Shown piece after piece: positions 7,998-16,600 of a DNA stretch of 46,122 bases. The stretch covers positions 1-46,122 of the forward strand of contig JAJQFO010000209.1 of the NCBI GenBank assembly GCA_021201095.1. Reading direction: 5' to 3'. Both the position numbers and the translations under genes were made by a program. Position 1 is the first letter of the stretch. The number at the start of each line of letters is the position of its first letter. Source of the stretch: Lachnospiraceae bacterium (lineage in GTDB: Bacteria > Bacillota > Clostridia > Lachnospirales > Lachnospiraceae). The notes beneath the pieces are model-generated. The model was not told where the DNA came from. It saw only the letters and a program-made list of their open reading frames with translations, and searched no databases.

Positions 7998-9326
7998 TCA
8001 GCTAAGCCCAACCAGCTGCAGAATCCGCTCTGTCGCGTGTCCGTCACAGGCGCCGACACAGAGATCCATAAACTGACTGATCTCTGCCGCATGCGTACTC
8101 ATCCAGTCTTTTCCCAACGCCGCTTTCTCTATCGGAAAATCTGTTTCGCCTTTTCCTGACATCCCTTTCTCTATCGGAAAATCTGTTTCGGCTTTTCCTG
8201 ACATCCCTTTCTCTATCTGGAAATCTGCTTCGGTTTTTCCTGTTTCCTTTTTCGATGCATCTTTTACGTTCTTTACACCATTTACATTTTTCACGCTGTT
8301 TGTGTCTTTGTCTGCCCGGATATCCATTTTCTCCATCGCCATAACCAGTTCTTCTTCCGTCTGAGCAATGGGAAACGGAATGCTCCGAAAATCCATGAAA
8401 AATCCCCGGGCGGCTTCATATTCCGGCAAATCCGGTGTATATAGAATCATCGGTTTTCGATACAGCAGCCAGTCGAACAGAATAGACGAATAATCAGTAA
8501 TCAGCAAATCCGCCACCGGAAGCAGCTCTTCTGTCGGGATCTCACAATTAGAAACCTTTTCATGCCGGTCAATATGCGGATGAGCCTTTATGATCAGATA
8601 TGCCCCGCCGGCCTGGCGGCCGACGATTCTCCGCACCTCCTCCAGCCCCTCCAGCCTTGGGTTGGCGGCATTTCCGCGAAAGGTCGGCGCCCACAGAATA
8701 ATCCTCCGCCCCTGTGCTTCCGGATGCTCCGCATAAAAATGCTCCCGGCATTTTGCGTTCCAGGCTTCATCAAAGTAGAAATCCGTCCGGCTGATGCCGG
8801 TGGCGAATGTCCGTCCCGGCGCAAGCCGCATGGCCCGCTCGTGAGGTGCTATACAGGCTCCGGCACTCACCGTCATATAAGTATAATTGCCAAACATGTT
8901 TCCCCGGTAGCCCTTAGGGATATCGTCTTTCGCCTCATAGGCAATCTTTTTCAGCATGCCGCAGGCGTGCCACAGCTGCACCACCATTGTTTCCGGCCGT
9001 TTATCACAGGATGATACCGGGAGAAAATAATCACAGATAAACACATATTCCGCCACTGCGTAGCGCTGCATGAAGTGTATCAGATATTTGGCCATCGCCA
9101 GAAAGGAAATGCGGTCAAAATCTGTGATAAAAGTTTCCACGTAAGGTTCTTCTAATGCACACACCGCCTCATACATCCGGCTCATGGAAAACGGCATCTC
9201 CGAATGATGAGCGTCCGCAAAGAGCACCAGTCCCTCCTCCACCGGCCGCCGGCTATACATTTTATAAAGCAGCGGCAGTAATATGTTTTGCAGAAGCATC
9301 TTTATGAGCTGCTTGATCTGAAACAT
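7998..9326 (-). CDS. CDP-glycerol glycerophosphotransferase family protein (TagB/TagF-like)
   Basis: A 442-residue enzyme of the teichoic acid polymerase family, which transfers glycerol-phosphate (or a related polyol phosphate) from CDP-glycerol to a wall polymer at the inner membrane face. Family blocks are VVQLWHACGMLKKIAYEA, GNYTYMTVSA, ILWAPTFRGN and LLITDYSSILFDWLLYRKP (donor site near 290-310). It is the last gene of the operon with glf and the ABC exporter. Between the catalytic domain and the last helix lies an unusual linker with three 14-residue repeats (ETDFPIEKGMSGKG-like), encoded by 42-nt tandem repeats; the conserved C-terminal helix resumes afterwards. Confidence 0.9.
   Translation of the reverse strand: MFQIKQLIKMLLQNILLPLLYKMYSRRPVEEGLVLFADAHHSEMPFSMSRMYEAVCALEEPYVETFITDFDRISFLAMAKYLIHFMQRYAVAEYVFICDYFLPVSSCDKRPETMVVQLWHACGMLKKIAYEAKDDIPKGYRGNMFGNYTYMTVSAGACIAPHERAMRLAPGRTFATGISRTDFYFDEAWNAKCREHFYAEHPEAQGRRIILWAPTFRGNAANPRLEGLEEVRRIVGRQAGGAYLIIKAHPHIDRHEKVSNCEIPTEELLPVADLLITDYSSILFDWLLYRKPMILYTPDLPEYEAARGFFMDFRSIPFPIAQTEEELVMAMEKMDIRADKDTNSVKNVNGVKNVKDASKKETGKTEADFQIEKGMSGKAETDFPIEKGMSGKGETDFPIEKAALGKDWMSTHAAEISQFMDLCVGACDGHATERILQLVGLS
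8107..8248 (-). repeat. 42-nt in-frame tandem repeats in the glycerophosphotransferase gene
   Basis: The word TATCGG/TATCTG recurs at 8131, 8173 and 8215, a period of 42 nt over about three units. The period is a multiple of three and the frame stays open. Confidence 0.85.
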
Positions 9327-9415
9327 TCTTTCTCTCTTTTCTTAATCGCCCGATCTGGAACTCGCTTTCTCTCTTTTCTCAGTCTCCTGATTCGAAACAC
9401 ATTTTTTCTATTTTC

Positions 9416-10666
9416 TCAATCGCCTGATCTGGAGCATTTATTTTCCTGAGTCCCCTGTTTCAATGCATTCGTTTCCTTTTTTTGAACCGTCTTGTCCGCA
9501 TACCGGGCACGTTCCTGTCTGGCAAGCTCAATCGCGGCCGCGATCACCTTATCCATATCATAGTACTGATAGGAGCCCAGGCGCCCGCCAAAAAGCACGT
9601 TTTCCTCCCGGTCAGCCAGCTCGCGGTATTTTTCGTAGAGCGCATTGTTTTTCTCATCATTCACCGGATAATACGGCTCCATCCCCGGATGCCCTTCTTC
9701 TGAATATTCTCTGGAAATAATGGTGTAATCCTTCGGATTCTCCTGCTCTGCCTCCGGTGCAAAATGCTTGTGCTCAATCACGCGGGTATAGGGAACCTCC
9801 TGATCTGTATAATTGACCACCGCATTCCCCTGATAGTTCGGCTCCTCCACACGCTCCGTCTCAAAACGGACGCTGCGGTATTCCAGATGTCCGTAGCAAA
9901 AATCAAAGTACTCGTCTATCATTCCCGTATACAGTACCCGGTCATACATATCCGGGTGCTCTTTGCGGTACTCAAAGAAATCTGTGTCTGTCATCACATC
10001 AATGTTTTCAAGAAGCTTCTCTACCAGACCGGTATAGCCCCCGATCGGAATCCCCTGAAATCGGTCGTTGAAATAGTTATTATCATAAGTAAACCGCAGC
10101 GGCAGGCGCTGGATGATAAACGCCGGGAGATCCCTGCATTCACGGCCCCATTGCTTCTGGGTATAGCCCTTGATCAGCTTCTCGTACACGTCCGGCCCCA
10201 CCAGAGAAAGCGCCTGCTCCTCCAGATTTTTCGGCTCAGTGATATGAAGCTCTGCGATCTGCGAGTCAATCTTGTCCCTGACCTCCTGCGGCTTTTTCAG
10301 TCCCCACATGCGGCTGAAGGTATTCATGTTAAACGGAAGATTGTAGATCTCGTCCTTGTAAATCGCCACCGGAGAATTGATATAATGGTTAAATTTCACC
10401 ATCCGGTTTACATATTTCCAGACCTTTTCATCATCGGTGTGGAAAATATGTGCGCCGTATTTGTGCACTTGAATGCCGTCCACATCCTCCGTGTAAACAT
10501 TCCCGCCGATATGATCTCTCTTGTCAATCACGAGACAGCGTTTCCCGGCCTTTGTCATCTGGCGGGCAAATACCGCGCCAAAAAGCCCGGCCCCGACGAC
10601 CAGATAGTCATATTTTTTATTAATTTTCCTAAGTTTCTTCTGTCTTGAATCCTTTCGAGCGCGCGT
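9416..10666 (-). CDS. glf: UDP-galactopyranose mutase (Glf), non-canonical start
   Basis: Glf interconverts UDP-galactopyranose and UDP-galactofuranose with reduced FAD. The FAD site YDYLVVGAGLFGAVFARQ is followed by DKRDHIGGN and VHKYGAHIFHT, with RRPLGSYQYY-like GGRLGSYQYYDMD near the C-terminus, all Glf hallmarks. The first in-frame ATG (10558) lies inside the FAD motif, so the real start must be upstream, yet between it and the in-frame TAG of the preceding gene (10679-10681) there is no ATG, GTG or TTG. A perfect AAGGAGG followed by ATAAA points to ACG at 10664-10666 as start (416 residues). A decayed ATG, a rare ACG or ATT start, or a base error are all possible. It sits 12 nt after the ABC ATPase gene. 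Confidence 0.88.
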   Translation of the reverse strand, partial: TRARKDSRQKKLRKINKKYDYLVVGAGLFGAVFARQMTKAGKRCLVIDKRDHIGGNVYTEDVDGIQVHKYGAHIFHTDDEKVWKYVNRMVKFNHYINSPVAIYKDEIYNLPFNMNTFSRMWGLKKPQEVRDKIDSQIAELHITEPKNLEEQALSLVGPDVYEKLIKGYTQKQWGRECRDLPAFIIQRLPLRFTYDNNYFNDRFQGIPIGGYTGLVEKLLENIDVMTDTDFFEYRKEHPDMYDRVLYTGMIDEYFDFCYGHLEYRSVRFETERVEEPNYQGNAVVNYTDQEVPYTRVIEHKHFAPEAEQENPKDYTIISREYSEEGHPGMEPYYPVNDEKNNALYEKYRELADREENVLFGGRLGSYQYYDMDKVIAAAIELARQERARYADKTVQKKETNALKQGTQENKCSRSGD

Positions 10667-10678
10667 TTTATCCTCCTT

Positions 10679-11407
10679 CTACTCTTTATAAGCATCACAG
10701 ACCTCCAGCGCCTCCCCGATCATGCGCGTTTTTCCCTGATCGATCCAAATCGCGTGGTCACAGAGTTCCTTTACCGAATCCACATTGTGAGACACGTAAA
10801 GAAGCGTCGTGCCTCCTGAGAGCATCTGCTGCATCCGCTCATTGCACTTCCGGCGGAAACGGATATCCCCGACCTCCAGCACCTCATCCACGATCAGGAT
10901 GTCCGGATCTACCACGGTCGCCACAGAAAAACCCAGCCTGGCTTTCATACCAGAAGAGAAATTTTTCAAAGGAGAATCCAGGAATTTCTTAATTTCAGCA
11001 AATTCAACGATCTCGTCAAAATGCTCCTCCATAAATTTCCGCGAGTGGCCAAGCACCATGCCGTTCAGATAAATATTTTCGCGGGCGGTGAGATCCTTAT
11101 CAAATCCGGCCCCCAATTCAATCAAAGGTGAAATCTTTCCTTTCACCGTTACAGTCCCTTTATAAGGCTTTAAAATGCCGCTGACTGCCTTAAGCAGTGT
11201 GGATTTTCCGCAGCCGTTCACTCCGACCAGTCCCCAGGCCTCTCCTTTTTTTACCTGGAAGCTGATATCCTGCAGCGCCAGAAACTCCTGAAACATCAGC
11301 TGGTGCTTTACCAGCTTGATCGCATATTCCTTGAGATTGTCTACCTTCTCATTTGCCAGGTTAAAACGTATTGTCAGATTATCTACTTCAATGACTGTTT
11401 TACTCAT
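10679..11407 (-). CDS. Polysaccharide/teichoic acid ABC transporter ATPase (Wzt/TagH-like)
   Basis: A 242-residue nucleotide-binding subunit that energises export of an undecaprenyl-linked surface polymer. Walker A is GVNGCGKST (about 83-91), the ABC signature is FSSGMKARLGF, Walker B is ILIVDE, and the H-loop is VSHN. The N-terminal block NEKVDNLKEYAIKLVKHQ before Walker A is typical of the KpsT/Wzt/TagH group. The protein lacks the C-terminal carbohydrate-binding domain found in Wzt proteins that recognise capped chains, so it belongs to the short type. It lies between the permease gene (47 nt upstream) and glf. Confidence 0.93.
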   Translation of the reverse strand: MSKTVIEVDNLTIRFNLANEKVDNLKEYAIKLVKHQLMFQEFLALQDISFQVKKGEAWGLVGVNGCGKSTLLKAVSGILKPYKGTVTVKGKISPLIELGAGFDKDLTARENIYLNGMVLGHSRKFMEEHFDEIVEFAEIKKFLDSPLKNFSSGMKARLGFSVATVVDPDILIVDEVLEVGDIRFRRKCNERMQQMLSGGTTLLYVSHNVDSVKELCDHAIWIDQGKTRMIGEALEVCDAYKE

Positions 11408-11453
11408 ATTCGTTCCTCTGTTATGTCAGACGTGCATCGTTTTCGCCTGCCGC

Positions 11454-12242
11454 TTATATATACAAAATAAACCTGTCCTTCGACCTCTGGAAGGACCATA
11501 CACCAATCAGAAGCATCAGAAAAGCAATCAGCCAGCCGCCCCAGAAAATCCGCGGTCCCGGCACATTGCCATAATACACGATATCGCGGAACTGCCCCAC
11601 ATAATAATACAACGGGTTAAAGGCTTTGATAAAAAGCTGCAGCCGCTCTGGCAGCCTGGTAATCTCATACAAAATCGGAGTCAGGTACAGCAGTGCCCGC
11701 AAAACCGCCTCATAAATATGCTCTGTGTCGCGAAAAAAAACATTAAACTGCGCCAGGAAAAAGCCGAGTCCACAGCAGAAAATATAAATCTGCGCGACGA
11801 CGACCGGAATCAGGATCAGCGTCCAGTAAAATTTCGCTCCGGTAATCACCATGACAATAAACAGCGCTCCAAAGGACAAAACCATATCCACCATACAACT
11901 TGTCACCTTGGACAGCGTAAAAATATACTTCGGTATACTGACCTTCTTCATCAGCGACGCATTTCCCGTCACGGACTTCATCGCGCCCTTCGTACTCGTA
12001 CTCAGGAAATCATACATCATACGGCCTGAAAGCAGGAACACCGGATAATTCTCAATATTCTTGCCCAGAAGATTGGTAAACACAATCACCCAGACCATCA
12101 TCAGCATCAGAGGCTGCAGGATCGTCCAGGCGTATCCCAGAAAGCTGCGCCGGTATTTCAGCTTGATGTCGCGGCTGACCAGCTCCAGGATCAGATCCTT
12201 GTATTTAAATAGTGTATTGATACGGTATTTTAAGAGCTTCAT
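11454..12242 (-). CDS. Polysaccharide/teichoic acid ABC transporter permease (Wzm/TagG-like)
   Basis: A 262-residue ABC-2 type membrane subunit with about six transmembrane segments. The start LISRDIKLKYRRSFLGYAW-like block (LVSRDIKLKYRRSFLGYAWT in part, near 20-40) is the signature of the TagG/Wzm/KpsM family, and the C-terminal segment FNPLYYYVGQFRDIVYYG is equally typical. With the downstream ATPase it would flip a lipid-linked glycan or teichoic polymer to the cell surface. First gene of the operon; RBS AAGGGAGG lies 5 nt before the ATG and a promoter is at 12377-12405. Confidence 0.93.
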   Translation of the reverse strand: MKLLKYRINTLFKYKDLILELVSRDIKLKYRRSFLGYAWTILQPLMLMMVWVIVFTNLLGKNIENYPVFLLSGRMMYDFLSTSTKGAMKSVTGNASLMKKVSIPKYIFTLSKVTSCMVDMVLSFGALFIVMVITGAKFYWTLILIPVVVAQIYIFCCGLGFFLAQFNVFFRDTEHIYEAVLRALLYLTPILYEITRLPERLQLFIKAFNPLYYYVGQFRDIVYYGNVPGPRIFWGGWLIAFLMLLIGVWSFQRSKDRFILYI

Positions 12243-12376
12243 CTTAGCCTCCCTTTATATACACGTGCAGCGAAATATTTGATTGCACGCTCCCCAGCCA
12301 GCAAACTGAAGATCCTTCACAGCTGTGAAGATCCTAAACAGTAACGGTTTCGCTTCCCGGCTGTCAGACAAGCTGT

Positions 12377-12405
12377 ATTCTAGCACATCCACAGGTTCAT
12401 TTCAA
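12377..12405 (-). promoter_or_regulatory. Promoter of the surface-polymer operon
   Basis: On the minus strand TTGAAA (12400-12405) and TAGAAT (12377-12382) are separated by 17 bp. The 130-nt leader contains the perfect palindrome CTTCACAGCTGTGAAG (about 12315-12330), which could be a repressor site or a leader hairpin. Confidence 0.6.
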
Positions 12406-12484
12406 CCATAGAAATCGGGCATGTGCGGCTTTAGCCGCAAAACTCCCTCGCCGGGTTATGTCCATAATCTCTGATTGTGGATGC

Positions 12485-12556
12485 GGGCATCCCACGCTTC
12501 GCATGGGATATGCCCTCGCCGGGTGGCATCCCACGCTTCGCATGGGATATGCCCTC
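12485..12556. repeat. Tandem GGCATCCC/GGGATATGCC palindromes (family B)
   Basis: Two adjacent copies of a hairpin, GGCATCCCACGCTTCGCATG then GGGATATGCC, start near 12485 and 12525, joined by CCTCGCCGGGT. Related palindromes occur at 13560-13592, 17320-17355 and, inside a coding sequence, at 31201-31265. Confidence 0.8.
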
Positions 12557-12567
12557 GCCCGGCCCTG

Positions 12568-12660
12568 TGCAATCGAATAGGGGAACGTCTTTCTCCCCTA
12601 TCCGCCGCTCCAGGCGCGAGCAGCAAAGCTTGCTATTTTCCTTTCGCGCCTGTGTGCATA
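12568..12660. repeat. Structured dispersed element (family A), copy beside a terminator
   Basis: The element has an outer stem (AATAGGGG with CCCCTATC), a second stem (AGGCGCGA with TCGCGCCT) and an inner hairpin (AGCAAAGCTTGCT). It ends in TGTGCAT directly against the terminator at 12661-12687. Copies with different but still complementary arms are at 34539-34616, 40357-40440 and 42984-43161. Confidence 0.8.
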
Positions 12661-12687
12661 AAAAAACTCCCGCCATGCCGGCGGGAG
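12661..12687 (-). terminator. Intrinsic terminator of the kinase-like gene
   Basis: CTCCCGCC/GGCGGGAG (12667-12687, loop ATGC) is followed on the minus strand by a run of T. It ends the transcript of the minus-strand gene at 12816-13427. Confidence 0.85.
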
Positions 12688-12815
12688 CCCGTGTAGTGTC
12701 TTTGTAAAGCTTACGTAATCACAAGTTACTTCAGAACAATTCTGTCCCATTCGGCAGAGCTGCAGCCGCTCACAAGACTGGATGCATCACAGCAGTCCGC
12801 GATGCCCGGCATGTT

Positions 12816-13427
12816 TCACAGCAGTCCGCGGTGCCGGATGTAGCTTTCAATCAGATCTACGCTGCCGTCGATTCCGATCGAGCTGCTGTCGAGGCAGAGA
12901 TTATAGCTGACCGCCGCGCCCCACTTTTTCTCCGACTGGAAATTGTAATAGCTCGCGCGCTTTTTGTCTGTCTTCACCAGCATATCCCGTACCTTCGCAT
13001 CCGGAAGGTGATACTCGGCCGCGATGCGCTCCGCGCGGAAGTCGTCGTCTGCGTGGATAAACACGCTGACCAGCTCCGGAACATCTCTTAAGATATAGTC
13101 CGCGCAGCGTCCGACGATCACGCACGAGGTCTCACCAAGCTGTTTGATAGTATCATAATTTGCCTGGTAGATCTGTTGGTCGAGTGTTGGCCCGGTATAC
13201 ATCGCGGAAGGATACACATCCATCACAATGGAATACAAAAGACTGTTCGTCGGTTTCTCATCATAGCTTTCCAGTACCTTTTCGCAAAGCCCGCTCTGTT
13301 TCGCGATGACCTTGATCAGCTCCTTGTCGTAGAACTTGATCCCGAGCTTTTGGGAGAGCTTCTCCCCGATCTCATGCCCGCCGCTGCCAAACTGGCGTCC
13401 TATTGCAACTACTACTTTTTTTGCCAT
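12816..13427 (-). CDS. Cytidylate kinase-like family protein
   Basis: A 203-residue P-loop protein of the cytidylate kinase-like group (Pfam Cytidylate_kin2). The start MAKKVVVAIGRQFGSGGHEI contains the family P-loop GRQFGSGG; CVIVGRCADYIL and the LID-like region KVRDMLVKTDKKRASYYNF follow. Members are common in Clostridia and have no firmly known substrate; it should not be named Cmk, which has a different length and insert. The ATG at 13427 is preceded by AAAGGAGG with 8 nt spacing; a GTG three codons earlier is less well placed. It lies downstream of the TPR/AAA+ gene in the same direction and may be cotranscribed with it. Confidence 0.88.
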   Translation of the reverse strand: MAKKVVVAIGRQFGSGGHEIGEKLSQKLGIKFYDKELIKVIAKQSGLCEKVLESYDEKPTNSLLYSIVMDVYPSAMYTGPTLDQQIYQANYDTIKQLGETSCVIVGRCADYILRDVPELVSVFIHADDDFRAERIAAEYHLPDAKVRDMLVKTDKKRASYYNFQSEKKWGAAVSYNLCLDSSSIGIDGSVDLIESYIRHRGLL

Positions 13428-13528
13428 AAAAAGCACCTCCTTTATTATTAGCAGTCAGTGATCCCGTACTCAGTGGTTCGCGGGCAAACGCCCACATCTG
13501 CTTCCCGAACCCTGTTCACTGCATGATT

Positions 13529-13592
13529 CGTAATTGTTCCGTACCTTCACAGTTACGAGGCTTATCCCGTGCGAAGCATGGGATGCCGCCCG
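13529..13592. repeat. 29-nt palindrome copy 2 plus a family B palindrome
   Basis: CGTAATTG (13529-13536) pairs with CAGTTACG (13550-13557), matching the repeat at 4126-4154. Directly after it, read on the minus strand, GGCATCCCATGCTTCGCACG and GGGATAAGCC form a family B hairpin. Both lie just past the 3' end of the TPR/AAA+ gene and may serve as its terminator region. Confidence 0.65.
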
Positions 13593-13609
13593 TTGAGGGA
13601 AAAAGTCCA

Positions 13610-16600
13610 TCATTTGAAGTCTTTTGCAAACAGCACCACATAATCATTCTCGTCGTAACGCTTCTTCCCCATTGACATCTTCCGCATAAATTTATTAGAA
13701 TGACGGATTGCCTTATCAACGAGCTCCACTATGTCGATGACAGACATCGGTTTCTCAGCAGCAGCTGCTGCCGCTATCTTCTGTGCAATTGCTTCATAAC
13801 CATCCTCGCTGATCGCATAGTCAAGCTCCTTCGCATGACACTGCGCAAACATTTTCAGCTCATCGGCCGTATATACAGGCAGATAAATCTGGGCGGTAAA
13901 TTTCATTGTAAAACGCGGATGCTTCATCAGCAGGTCATGTACATACCGCTGCTCATCTTCCAGAATCACGATGAGTCCGTCTGTACGGAATTCCATGGCG
14001 GTCGTCATCTGCTCCACGGTATTGTCATTCAGGTCTCCGGCCTCCTCGACAATCAGGATACCGCCCGCGATCTTCGCAATCGTCGCGGCAATGTCTCTGC
14101 GATTGAGGTCTGCCGCGTAAATCTTCGCCATTTTGGCTGATTTCTGTCCCTTTTCCTGTGCGATCGCCCGCGCGATGGCAACTGCCAGCGTTGTCTTCCC
14201 TGAGCCATGTGCGCCAAAGATCAGCAGGTTCCCCGTGCGGGAGGTCCGGTCTGTACCCTTAGCCAGAGCCTGAAGAATCGCATTCGCGATCTGGTCCTCC
14301 AGCCCATCTATTTCTGTAAATCCTTTGAATAATCCACGCAGGTGAGGTTCAAGTGTGAGCGGATCATCATAATACTCCTCGTACTCTTCCTCCGGGCCAT
14401 CCGGATTTATTCCTCTTATGGGCTCCCCAGATGATACGTCCATACCTGTTGTGCCCCGCATGGATTCTCCTGATAGTCCTTCTGATTCTGCTTCTTTCGG
14501 GGCTTCTGATGACCCTTTTGATCCTTCTTCCCTCGGTGCTTCGCCTGATGAACCTTTTGATCCTTCTTCCTTCGGTGCTTCGCCTGATGAACCTTTTGAT
14601 CCTTCTTCCTTCGGTGCTTCGCCTGATGAACCTTTTGATCCTGCCGCCTTCGGGGTTCCTCCTGATGGCCTTTCCTGCCCTGTTTCTCTCGAGGCTCCTC
14701 CGGATAAACCTTCTATGCCTGCTGCTCTCGAGGCTCTTCCGGATGGTCTTTCCTGCACAGATTCCCCGGCAAAATTTTTCTCATCAGATTCAGACGGCCG
14801 TTCCGGCATTTCTTCACCGGCAATGGTACCCTGGCTCCGGCTCGGCGCTCCATATTCTTTCTCCGCCGCCGGCGCCGCTTCCTGCCGTGCCGTGTCCGCT
14901 TCATCCTCGCTCTCCGGCAAAACGCCGCCACGCGCATATGCCCGGGAAATCTCTTCCGCCGGAATCCGGATCGTCTTAGAAGCCATCATCTCCTGGCGGG
15001 CCGCTTCTAACAGGTCTTCCTTCGGATTAACGATTCTGCGTGTTGCGCCAAGATCCTGATCCTGTGCATAGGCAGGCAGGGCGCCCCGGTTTCTCATTAA
15101 TTTCTCAGGATTACTGGAGTACTGCAGAGCCTCTCGCTGTCCCTCCGTCAATTCCTCCGCCGCAGCCGCGGCAATCGTCCTGGCCGGTGCGGTTTTCTCA
15201 GCCGGGTGCGGCACCGATTCTTCTGCGGCAGACGCCCTATCTGCGGCCGATGCTGCCAACTGAGGCACTGCTCGTTCTGACGAGCGTGACTGGGCTGCGG
15301 CCGTTTCCGTCGGCCGGGTCACTGCTCGTTCTGCCTGGCGTGACTCTGCTGTGACTGTTTCCGTCAGCCGGGAGCCTGTTCCATCTTTCAGGCTTGCCTG
15401 TGTTACAGCTGGTGAAGCAGGCTGTGATGCTGTATCCTCTGTCTGCTGCATCCTATCTGAGACTGCTGCAGGCTGAGAGGCTGCTGTTCCTGTCGGATAT
15501 GCTCCTGAGGGCGCTGCATCAGCTGACTGAGCAGCTGCAACGTCTGCCGGGCGTACCCCGGATGCGGCTGGCGCCTGCGGCGCTGCTCCCTCCGCCGGAT
15601 ATGTCTCCGCCGAAGTTAAATGCGCTGATTGGGGCACTGTACCTTCTGCCGGATTTGCCTCCGCTGATTGAGGTACTGCACTCTCTGCCGGATGTATCTC
15701 CGCCGACTGATGTACAGCACTCTCCGCCGGACACGTCTCTGCTGATTGCGGTACTGCACTCTCTGCAGAACGCGTCTCTGCTGATTGCGGTACTGCACTC
15801 TCTGCAGAACGCGTCTCTGCCGCAGCTGCCGCCTGCGCTTCTTCTTCTCTCTGGGCCCGGGCTGCCGCAGCCGCCTGCCGTCCCTTCTCTCCCATAGAAA
15901 GAAGAATATCATCAATGGAAAGTCTCCCTACCGTCGGCTCCGGTTCCTTTCGTCCGGAAATTTCCTGAACCGGACGAAGATGCTCCTCGACCGCAGCCGG
16001 TATATCATCCTCATCCATTTCCGGTTTCCTCGCCACACCGGAGATCACCTTTCTCACACTCCGGGCCAGCTCCACCTGAAGTCCTTCGTAATCTGCACTA
16101 TCCGAAATATCCGGTTCGTCAGGAACCTCCTCCTCCATATCCGGCCCCGGCATAATCGCAGCAGATGTGCGTCCGTTCCGCCGGGTATCTCCATTCGATA
16201 CAGTCCCCTGCGATATCCCTTCAGACGCAGCAGAGCCAGCCGCACCCGGCCAGGCCGAAGTAGTGCCCGCAGCACCTGATCGTCCCAAATCGCCCCCCGC
16301 CGGCTGTTCCTGCTTCTCTTTTTCAGCCTTGCGGGCAGTAATCTCACCTGCGATCTCCCTCTCCGTCTGAGCGATGATATTTTCAGCAATTACCTCATCA
16401 TCCGCCTCACTGGAAGGCTGCGCAAGAGTCGTTTCCTCATCGGAATCATCAAAATAATCACTCTGCGCCTCCTCCTGCAGACATACCTCATAAATCTGCT
16501 GCTGCTTTGGCGTCAGCACCGCATAGCGTTTCTTAAGCTCCAGAGCTTTCTTTACATACTTGCCCGAGTGGAACCACAGAACCAGATCATCACAGGTCGC

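Noticed and set aside
12816-13427. Canonical cytidylate kinase (Cmk)
   Set aside because: The P-loop GRQFGSGG and overall pattern fit the cytidylate-kinase-like family, not Cmk, so no cmk symbol is given.
14515-15860. Regular direct repeats that look like a CRISPR array
   Set aside because: The 39-nt units are contiguous without spacers, in frame, and lie inside the coding sequence of the TPR/AAA+ protein.
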